Origin: Stenomitos frigidus_A | GTDB taxonomy: Bacteria > Cyanobacteriota > Cyanobacteriia > Leptolyngbyales > Leptolyngbyaceae | DNA: 64,000 nucleotides | Assembly: GCF_963877135.1 (NCBI RefSeq) | Contig: NZ_CAWNSW010000014.1 | Coordinates: 1-64,000, forward strand | Direction of reading: 5' to 3' | In this document: positions 8,943-18,290 of the stretch, piece after piece | Numbering within the stretch: position 1 is the first letter of the stretch | Layout: the number at the start of each line of letters is the position of its first letter | Translations under genes and position numbers: made by a program | The notes under the pieces: model-generated | Databases searched by the model: none | The model's input: the letters and a program-made list of their open reading frames with translations, nothing else | Told to the model about the DNA's origin: nothing

Positions 8943-8979
8943 CGGATGGCAGATGGGCTGTTAGCTCTAGATTGCTTCG

Positions 8980-9417
8980 TTATTCCTTCATCCACCCGTA
9001 AGGCTGTAGCTCAAAGTCCAATACTTTCTTAAAGTCATGGACGATCGCCCGTAGCTCATCGACATGCTTAACAGGCTTACCTTCTTTCCAATTGGCACGA
9101 TCGACCGTGCCGACCACAAAGTAATCATTGCCAACCATGGCTGGCTGACGGGATTGGGTAAACATGGCAGCCAGTAAGGCATCGAGTTGATCCTTGTGGG
9201 CGATGAGCAGGTCACAAGCGGGGCAGTAGCGACAGGTCTTATTGAGGGCGATCGGGACTGCTGGCGAAACAAAAATAAACAGGGGAAGCTTACGCTGCTT
9301 TGTTTGAGCATCGCATTTGGGGCACCTGGTAAACCGTGCGTCTGTATAGGGGTTCAGGAAAAAGCTGTGGCGAGGTGGTTGTTTACCAAACCGCTCTTCT
9401 TTCTTGTTCTTAGGCAT
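8980..9417 (-). CDS. Conserved zinc-ribbon hypothetical protein
   Basis: A 145-residue protein beginning MPKNKKEERFGKQPPRHSFF. Two CxxC knuckles are visible, CPKCDAQTK near residue 34 and CRYCPACDLLIAH near 62, so it probably binds one zinc in a ribbon. The rest (FVVGTVDRANWKEG, LHDF-like VHDFKKVLDFEL) has no motif I can assign. It is convergent with the TPR-NTPase gene, 37 bases away. I believe DUF6398 proteins and this type sometimes occur together in other bacteria; that is recollection, not something the sequence shows. Confidence 0.7.
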   Translation of the reverse strand: MPKNKKEERFGKQPPRHSFFLNPYTDARFTRCPKCDAQTKQRKLPLFIFVSPAVPIALNKTCRYCPACDLLIAHKDQLDALLAAMFTQSRQPAMVGNDYFVVGTVDRANWKEGKPVKHVDELRAIVHDFKKVLDFELQPYGWMKE

Positions 9418-9446
9418 GGTCGTTTTTTACAAATGCTCCATAAACA

Positions 9447-9480
9447 AAAGCGGTAGAGAGTGTTGCCTCTCTACCGCTTT
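9447..9480 (-). terminator. Hairpin terminator after clpC
   Basis: A perfect 14-base inverted repeat (AAAGCGGTAGAGAG / CTCTCTACCGCTTT) with the six-base loop TGTTGC. It starts 21 bases after the clpC stop on the minus strand and is followed there by TTTTGTTTA, as expected of a rho-independent terminator. Confidence 0.85.
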
Positions 9481-9501
9481 GCTGGCTAAGCATTTTCGGG
9501 A

Positions 9502-11976
<2,475 letters not shown>

Positions 11977-12165
11977 GGCGTATTTCTGTCACCTGCTGCT
12001 TGCCGGTAGAGTTGATTCTATCATAGACGATTTGACCGGAGGCTTGAAATCTGCCACCAGTAGATCCGTGATCACCGTACCTGCAACCAGTGATTTGCCA
12101 TTACGTGAAGCTGCTACGAAGGGTGATTGTCAGCGAAAAGTGGCTGGCAAGTCAAGCAGGATTTC

Positions 12166-12855
12166 TTAATCTCTTAAGCATTGAGAATTCAGCTTGAAAC
12201 GATCACCACTGACCGCTAACTGCCAGCCAGGCGTACATAGACGATCACAAACCTGCTGTTGCCAGACCTTGAGTCGCTCAGCAAACTCAGGTCTTTGTAG
12301 ACCGCCACGCCACAACACCAGAGCATCTTCGCCATTGTCTGGGTAGTAACGCCGTCGTCGTCCTGCTTCACAAAAATCAAATTTTTGATACAAGGAGAGT
12401 GCCGACTGGTTAGAAATCCTCACTTCTAAAGTGGCTCGTTCTAGTCCGCGTGCATGGGCAGACGCCATCAGGGCATAGAGTAAGGCTTGCCCCAGCCCTT
12501 GCCGTTGATGAGTGGGATCGATCGCCAACATGGTGATGTGCGCTTCTTCGAGCACGGCCCAGTAGCAGCCAAGACCGAGGAGGGGTGAGGCGTGAGGGGT
12601 GGGGTTTTTTAAGTTTTGAGTTTTGAGTTCGGGGCGAACCTCTGTCTCCTCATCTTCTCCCACCGCTTCTGCTTCCCCTGCCTCCTGCCTTCTGCCCTCT
12701 GTCTCCCTTATCAAAACGAGTAACTCGCTATTAGGGCTCTCTAACTCCCGGCGATAGCCATCTAGCGTCCAAAGCCCACCAAAGCAACGTTGGTCAAGTA
12801 CCAGAGCAGCGGGTAACAGAGCGGCGGATAGTGGTTGAAGTGCGAGAAAAGTCAC
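12166..12855 (-). CDS. rimI: RimI-like GNAT N-acetyltransferase with in-frame repeat insertion
   Basis: A GNAT-fold enzyme of the ribosomal-protein-S18-alanine acetyltransferase type. The acetyl-CoA pyrophosphate loop is QRQGLGQALL, flanked by LEEAHITMLAIDP and LEVRISNQSALSLYQKFDF, which are strong RimI signatures. The protein is unusually long at 229 residues because residues 51-91 are a hydrophilic insert (ETEGRRQEAGEAEAV... then PELKTQNLKN...). The insert is encoded by heptamer-repeat DNA containing TTTTGAGTTTTGAG. It splits the beta-strand region SELLVLI from LLGLGCYWAV without breaking the frame, so the enzyme may still fold with a long surface loop. GTG start. Confidence 0.85.
   Translation of the reverse strand: MTFLALQPLSAALLPAALVLDQRCFGGLWTLDGYRRELESPNSELLVLIRETEGRRQEAGEAEAVGEDEETEVRPELKTQNLKNPTPHASPLLGLGCYWAVLEEAHITMLAIDPTHQRQGLGQALLYALMASAHARGLERATLEVRISNQSALSLYQKFDFCEAGRRRRYYPDNGEDALVLWRGGLQRPEFAERLKVWQQQVCDRLCTPGWQLAVSGDRFKLNSQCLRD
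12585..12705 (-). repeat. Heptamer-type repeat inserted in rimI
   Basis: On the plus strand this reads as TTTTAAGTTTTGAGTTTTGAG (12608-12628) followed by pyrimidine-rich CTTCTGC/CTGCCTC text of period about seven. It adds about 41 codons and keeps the frame. It resembles the patches at 5703-5768 and 54258-54298. Confidence 0.7.
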
Positions 12856-12920
12856 AAAAGGTACGTTATTTGCTCAGCATCTACAAGGCTCGATTGTAAA
12901 CTAGAGAGCATAATGCACGT

Positions 12921-14423
12921 ATGCAATCCAACCAAAGGCAGGATGACGCAATGGGATCGACTCACGCTACAGCGGTTCAAATGACTGGTCGTCGCTATTT
13001 AAGCGAGGCAACAGGGACTTTAGCGGAGCGATCGCCCAACCAGCAGTTGCTACCGCTAACCGCAACGGTCAATCAGAGAGACCACTTGGAGATTGGCGGT
13101 TGCGACGTGGTTGATCTGGTGCAGAAATTTGGTTCGCCCCTCTATGTATTGGATGAGACAACCCTGCGCACAACCTGCCGTCACTATCGTGATGCCTTTG
13201 TTCGTTATTACCCAGGTGCATCGCAGGTGCTGTACGCCTCTAAAGCCTGGAATTGTTTGGCTGTGTGTGCGATCGTTGCTAGCGAAGGTTTGGGTATCGA
13301 TATCGTGTCTGGTGGCGAGCTTTTTACAGCCATACAAGCAGGTGTTAGTCCGACTAAGCTCTACTTACATGGCAATAATAAGTCTCGTGCCGAGCTTGAG
13401 ATGGCAGTGGCGTCTGGCTGCACGATCGTGCTCGATAATTGGCACGAACTGAAAACACTGGTGGCGATCGCGGCGGAATCTGGAAGCAATGAATCTGAAG
13501 CCGTTGCAGAAACGTTGCCATCCCTACTGCCGACTTCTCACTCTCCACTTCCCATTCGCATCATGCTCCGCCTCACTCCCGGCATCGAGTGTCACACTCA
13601 TGATTACATTCGCACAGGGAGTATTGACAGCAAGTTTGGGTTTGGGCTGGATCAGCTGGATGACGTCTTTAAATTTATTGTTCAGCAGCCCAGTCTGGAA
13701 TTGATCGGTCTCCATGCTCACATCGGGTCCCAAATTTTTGAGCTAGAGCCTCATCACGATTTAGGTGCAGTGATGGTGCAATGGCTGAGCAAAGCAGCTC
13801 ACTACGGGCTGTCGATTCAAGAACTCGATATTGGTGGTGGCTTAGGTATTCGTTATACCGAGTCAGATGATCCACCCAGCATTGAGGCGTGGGTTAAGGT
13901 AGTGAGTGAATCGATCGCGGCTGCCTGCAACGCGCAGAATGTGCCACTACCGAAACTCTTGAGTGAACCGGGGCGATCGCTCATTGGGTCTGCTTGCGTC
14001 ACGGCTTATACTGTGGGCGGGCAAAAAACAGTTCCTGGCATTCGTACGTATCTCACTGTGGATGGCGGTATGTCTGACAACCCTCGACCGATTACTTACC
14101 AATCAATCTATCGAGCACTGGTGGCAAACCGGATGTCAGCACCCATAGCAGAGACGGTGACGATCGCCGGCAAGCATTGTGAATCTGGCGACATTGTGAT
14201 TCAAGAGGCAGACTTGCCAGAGACCCAACCAGGCGATTTGCTCGTGGTGATGGCAACGGGAGCCTACAATTACAGCATGGCTTCCAACTACAACCGGATT
14301 GCTCGACCAGCCGCTGTACTAGTCAATGATGGAGAAGCTAACATCATCCTACAGCGAGAAACGTATCAGGACTTGATTCGCCAGGATTGTCTACCGGAGC
14401 GATTAAAGACTCCGCACGCGTGA
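12921..14423 (+). CDS. lysA: Diaminopimelate decarboxylase
   Basis: This enzyme catalyses the last step of lysine synthesis, decarboxylating meso-diaminopimelate with PLP. The PLP lysine is in YASKAWN near residue 97, the phosphate-binding glycines are DIGGGLG, and the active-site cysteine is in GKHCESGD. The HAHIGSQ and EPGRSL motifs are also intact. An N-terminal extension of about 50 residues precedes the core, as in other cyanobacterial LysA. A Ser/Pro-rich stretch near residues 190-212 (ESGSNESEA to TSHSPLP) looks like a lineage-specific loop. It heads a lysA-cdaA-uppS run. Confidence 0.96.
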   Translation: MQSNQRQDDAMGSTHATAVQMTGRRYLSEATGTLAERSPNQQLLPLTATVNQRDHLEIGGCDVVDLVQKFGSPLYVLDETTLRTTCRHYRDAFVRYYPGASQVLYASKAWNCLAVCAIVASEGLGIDIVSGGELFTAIQAGVSPTKLYLHGNNKSRAELEMAVASGCTIVLDNWHELKTLVAIAAESGSNESEAVAETLPSLLPTSHSPLPIRIMLRLTPGIECHTHDYIRTGSIDSKFGFGLDQLDDVFKFIVQQPSLELIGLHAHIGSQIFELEPHHDLGAVMVQWLSKAAHYGLSIQELDIGGGLGIRYTESDDPPSIEAWVKVVSESIAAACNAQNVPLPKLLSEPGRSLIGSACVTAYTVGGQKTVPGIRTYLTVDGGMSDNPRPITYQSIYRALVANRMSAPIAETVTIAGKHCESGDIVIQEADLPETQPGDLLVVMATGAYNYSMASNYNRIARPAAVLVNDGEANIILQRETYQDLIRQDCLPERLKTPHA

Positions 14424-14501
14424 GATGCGATCGCAGTCATTGAAATCAATCTCAGGTTATTGAGTTTAGGACGTGTAGAAGCGCAGGGTTAATCCAGATC
14501 A

Positions 14502-15437
14502 ATGGGATATCTATGGAGGCAATGGCTGCTGACGACCCCTAACTGGATGCAGTCCCTACCGCTTCTTATCGTTCAGAACCTACGCTTTTTCCTAGATGTT
14601 GGGCTCGTGTTAGCCCTCACATACATGATGCTGGTCATTATTGGGGAACGGCGCACCTTGTGGATGGTGCGTGGGTTCATCGTGCTCATGTTGGCAGCAG
14701 CCCTTAGCCGGCGCTTGGAGTTAACGCTATTGAGTTTCGTCCTGGGTAATCTAGTGATCGGCTCTGCGGTCGCGATGGCATTTATTCTACAGTCGGAGTT
14801 TAGGCGTTTTTTGGAACAGCTTGGTCGCGGTGAACTCCTACAGTTGTTCCAATCTTCACGGAGAAGCACACTTAAATCTGGTAGTGTCACTGATGAAATT
14901 GTTGATGCGGTCAAAGAATTATCGCAAAACCGCATTGGCGCTTTGTTGATTCTAGAGACAGGTATTCCCATTGATGAGCGCGATTTTTCTGTGCCGGGAG
15001 TGAGGATCAATGCTGAAGTCTCGAAGGAACTAATTCAAACTATTTTTCAGACAACAACCTTGTTGCATGATGGAGCTGTTCTAATTCGCGATAATCGCCT
15101 TGTCGCAGCAGGGGTAATTTTGCCCTTGTCAGAACGTACGGCTTCCCGCCAGCTAGGTACACGTCACCGAGCTGCAATGGGCATTACCGAACGCGTAGAA
15201 AACTGTGTATGTGTTGTTGTTTCTGAAGAGACAGGCTCGATTTCGCTGGCAGAACGGGGTATCCTAAATCGTCCGCTGACCAGCAGTAAACTGAAGGAAT
15301 TGCTAGAATCACGCTTCTCCCAAACAGCTGATCGTGACACCGTTGCACCCAACCTCCGTAGTTTGGCGCAGCAAGTTATGACTCAAGGACTATCTCTAGT
15401 CTCCCGGTTTTTCGGTCGTCGCAAAGGTAAAAGTTAG
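14502..15437 (+). CDS. cdaA: Membrane diadenylate cyclase CdaA
   Basis: The enzyme makes cyclic di-AMP from two ATP molecules. Three N-terminal transmembrane helices (about residues 25-100) precede a DAC domain with the catalytic DGA in LLHDGAVLI near residue 190 and the RHR motif in LGTRHRAAMGI near 225. The layout is that of CdaA (DacA), not DisA. Cyclic di-AMP governs potassium and osmotic balance and, in cyanobacteria, survival at night. It lies 78 bases after lysA and 81 before uppS, a neighbourhood conserved in cyanobacteria. Confidence 0.96.
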   Translation: MGYLWRQWLLTTPNWMQSLPLLIVQNLRFFLDVGLVLALTYMMLVIIGERRTLWMVRGFIVLMLAAALSRRLELTLLSFVLGNLVIGSAVAMAFILQSEFRRFLEQLGRGELLQLFQSSRRSTLKSGSVTDEIVDAVKELSQNRIGALLILETGIPIDERDFSVPGVRINAEVSKELIQTIFQTTTLLHDGAVLIRDNRLVAAGVILPLSERTASRQLGTRHRAAMGITERVENCVCVVVSEETGSISLAERGILNRPLTSSKLKELLESRFSQTADRDTVAPNLRSLAQQVMTQGLSLVSRFFGRRKGKS

Positions 15438-15518
15438 GGGTGGAGAGCTGCAAACGTACTTCTTTTTGATCGTTCACGTCCATTATTCACATGCAATTGT
15501 CTGCTGCTGGGAGAGACC

Positions 15519-16268
15519 ATGACCGTAAAGCCAACTGTTTTGCAAGAGTTGCCTGCTGACCTTGAGTGTGAACGACTGCCTAGACATGTTGCTGTAATTA
15601 TGGACGGCAATGGACGTTGGGCAAAGCAGCGTGGCATGCCCCGGATCATGGGGCATCGCCGTGGTGTTGATGTGCTGAAAGATCTCCTACGCTGCTGCCG
15701 CGATTGGGGCATCCAAGCACTGACTGCCTATGCCTTCTCAACGGAGAACTGGGGGCGTCCTTCCGAGGAAGTTGAGTTCTTGATGACTTTGTTTGAGCGG
15801 GTCTTGCGTCAGGAATTGCGGGAAATGGTGCAGGAAAATGTGCAAATTCGCTTTGTGGGCAATCTGCAGGCATTGCCGCAGTCGCTCCAAGAAGAAATTG
15901 CCCGATCGGTTGAGTTGACCCAGCACAACCAGAGCATTCGGTTTACCGTTGCCACTAACTATGGTGGGCGACAAGAAATTCTTCAAGCCTGTCGGGCGAT
16001 CGCGACCCAGGTACAGCAAGGCCTTTTGCAACCAGAACAAATTGACGAAGCTGTGTTTGAGCGCCATCTCTACACAGCGGGGATTTGTGATCCTGACTTA
16101 TTAATTCGTACAAGCGGCGAGATGCGGTTGAGTAATTTCTTACTCTGGCAGATGGCGTACGCAGAGCTGTACGTGACGGATACGCTGTGGCCCGATTTCG
16201 ATCGCAAGGCCTTTTATCAGGCGCTGTCTGCTTATCAACAACGCGATCGACGCTTCGGGAAACTATAA
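15519..16268 (+). CDS. uppS: Isoprenyl transferase (undecaprenyl diphosphate synthase)
   Basis: A cis-prenyltransferase that elongates farnesyl diphosphate with isopentenyl diphosphate to make the lipid carrier for peptidoglycan and surface glycans. The catalytic aspartate and phosphate-binding motif are in VAVIMDGNGRWAKQRG near residue 29. The downstream signatures AFSTENWGRP and LIRTSGEMRLSNFLLWQ are present. Length (249) is normal. It probably shares a transcript with cdaA. Its product would serve the amidase, Slt and the polysaccharide cluster in this window. Confidence 0.97.
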   Translation: MTVKPTVLQELPADLECERLPRHVAVIMDGNGRWAKQRGMPRIMGHRRGVDVLKDLLRCCRDWGIQALTAYAFSTENWGRPSEEVEFLMTLFERVLRQELREMVQENVQIRFVGNLQALPQSLQEEIARSVELTQHNQSIRFTVATNYGGRQEILQACRAIATQVQQGLLQPEQIDEAVFERHLYTAGICDPDLLIRTSGEMRLSNFLLWQMAYAELYVTDTLWPDFDRKAFYQALSAYQQRDRRFGKL

Positions 16269-16498
16269 TTCTTGGGTCGATCGGACTAACGCACGGTTTG
16301 AAAGAATCTGGTCTCTGGCTGTAGACTGGAGCCTCAAACGACCTATTCTTGTGGAGAAACCCAGTTTCTGCGCAAGCTCTGAGTCAGTACTTTGCAGCTA
16401 TGTGGCATTGACTTAACCACCAGTACTTGACCATTCCAGCCTCCATTGAGCAAACTGGTTCAGCAGGGAATGCGCTGTCGTTTTGAGGATTTCTCCGT

Positions 16499-17881
16499 AT
16501 GCTTCAGATTACTCAATCGCCCCAAGCTCCGGTGCTGGTGCAACAGCGGTTTTCGATCTTAGGCGTTGCATCGCCCTCTTATGCTGGCAGCAACCTCTTG
16601 CTAACGATCGATGGACAGTTTCGCGCTACAGGGCCAGTCGTCGATGTGGATGGCACCTGGAAGCTCGATTTTCTGTTTCAGCAGGCAGGCAATCGGCGCT
16701 TGAAACTTGAGATTGGCACCGACAGCGCTGAACTCACTATTCCGGTCGTTACCACGGTACCTGAGGCAAAGAAGCTCCAATTTACTCAGGTACCCACCCG
16801 CTTACCTGTGCTGCAAACCGCCACAGTAGAAGGGACGGCCGCAAATTTCCCCGATGGTAGCGCTCTCATTTTGCGAGCGGATCAACAGTTTGACCTGGCA
16901 AAGCCCTTTGTGCGGGCTGGGAAATGGCAAACGACCATCGGGTTTAACCAACCAGGCAAGCGAGTGTTGGAAATTATTAGCTCAGATGGTCGCGATCGTG
17001 CCCAGGCTCAAGTAGATGTGGTCGCTGCCCAACCGCGTCCGCCACGCGTGAACTTCACCAATCCACCTAAGCAGGTAAAAGTGGAAGCCACCATCACTCT
17101 GTCCGGTGAGGCAACCAACTACACTAATGGCGACCAGCTCATTCTGCGAGCAGACCAACGCTTAGAACTGGCTCGCCCAAGAGTGCAAGATGGGAAGTGG
17201 CAAGCTCAAACGGTACTGCGCCAAATTGGGAACCGCCTCATCGAAATTATTGGGTCTGAGCAAGACAAAGCCCAAACCGTGATTGAGGTCATTGGAGTCG
17301 AAGCTGGCACCTTTCAAGCGCTGCCACGTAACACCTGGACTAGCACGCCAACACCATCCGATCTGCCTGACCTCAAGCCCAAAGGTATCACATTGCACCA
17401 TACCTTTCTCAGCAACCCGCCTTCAACCAGTGCTGCGGTGGCAGATGAAGCTGCTCGTATGCGAGTGATCTACAACGGTCACGTCAATGGTAATGGCTGG
17501 GCAGATCTTGGCTATCACTTCATCATCATGCCCAGTGGTCGAGTGTATTCAGCCCGGAATGAGACCAAGCGGGGGGCTCATGATGTCGTGAATGATGGGC
17601 TGGGAGTTGCCTTTGATGGCGTTTACACCAGTGCTACGATTAGTCAGGCGATGTATAACTCGGCAGTGGCTCTCTGTACGCTTCTCTGTAAGCGGTATGG
17701 TATTACCAACACGATTACTCCCATTCCGACGCCGACCGCTGATTTTGGCACCCGCAGCCTACCTCGTATTATGGGACACCGCGATCGTGTGGCTACAGAA
17801 TGCCCCGGTACCGAAGGTGGTAAGACTGTTCGTTTACCAGATATTCGTCAAGCGGTCAATGGAAATTTGGGTGTGTCCTAG
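16499..17881 (+). CDS. Ig-like repeat protein with N-acetylmuramoyl-L-alanine amidase domain
   Basis: About 275 residues form three related beta-rich modules (repeating GxAxNxxDGxxLILRADQ ... GKWQ ... GxRxxEII). They are followed by an Amidase_2/PGRP-type zinc amidase domain. Zinc ligands are visible in ITLHHTFL near residue 300 and in MGHRDRVATECPG near 430, and the Y in GYHFIIMPSGRVY fits. Such enzymes cut the amide between muramic acid and the stem peptide. No signal peptide or membrane helix is apparent at the N-terminus (MLQITQSPQAPVLVQQRF), which is odd for a wall enzyme. ATG at 16499 is the first good start. Confidence 0.85.
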   Translation: MLQITQSPQAPVLVQQRFSILGVASPSYAGSNLLLTIDGQFRATGPVVDVDGTWKLDFLFQQAGNRRLKLEIGTDSAELTIPVVTTVPEAKKLQFTQVPTRLPVLQTATVEGTAANFPDGSALILRADQQFDLAKPFVRAGKWQTTIGFNQPGKRVLEIISSDGRDRAQAQVDVVAAQPRPPRVNFTNPPKQVKVEATITLSGEATNYTNGDQLILRADQRLELARPRVQDGKWQAQTVLRQIGNRLIEIIGSEQDKAQTVIEVIGVEAGTFQALPRNTWTSTPTPSDLPDLKPKGITLHHTFLSNPPSTSAAVADEAARMRVIYNGHVNGNGWADLGYHFIIMPSGRVYSARNETKRGAHDVVNDGLGVAFDGVYTSATISQAMYNSAVALCTLLCKRYGITNTITPIPTPTADFGTRSLPRIMGHRDRVATECPGTEGGKTVRLPDIRQAVNGNLGVS

Positions 17882-18290
17882 AACAGGACCTCTATGACCG
17901 CAATCTTTATCTAAAATTCATCAACTACATGGGGAGAATTGATAAGTCAGGTATGGATTAGGGGCATCTGAGCCTTAAGATAAACATTAAAGAAATGTGC
18001 GCTGACTCAGCTTCTTTCCATTCAAACGATTGGATACAGGTGGCAGCGATCGAATTCATAGGAGAGATCTCAAAACCCCTTTGAAAAAGGGGTTTTGTCA
18101 GCGCATCCTTTTTTAAGGGACGCTAAGGGGATCAAGATTTTAAGTTTTAGCTACTTCATTGTTTAATCCATGAAGGTCAAAAGATGACCTTCGAGAACTT
18201 GATCATAGAAAGATACATTTAATAAGCGACTGACTCCGGCTGTAGTAGACGTGAACCCACTGAATGCTTAGAGCGCCCTAAAGAGCCAGT
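17882..18290. other. 409-bp intergenic region with a terminator
   Basis: It contains the hairpin terminator at 18072-18096 and presumably the promoter of the histidine kinase gene. No open frame here looks protein-like. Confidence 0.6.
18072..18096 (+). terminator. Hairpin terminator
   Basis: A perfect 11-base inverted repeat, AAAACCCCTTT / AAAGGGGTTTT, with the three-base loop GAA. The T-run lies within the 3-prime arm. It probably ends the amidase transcript and could act in both directions. Confidence 0.75.
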
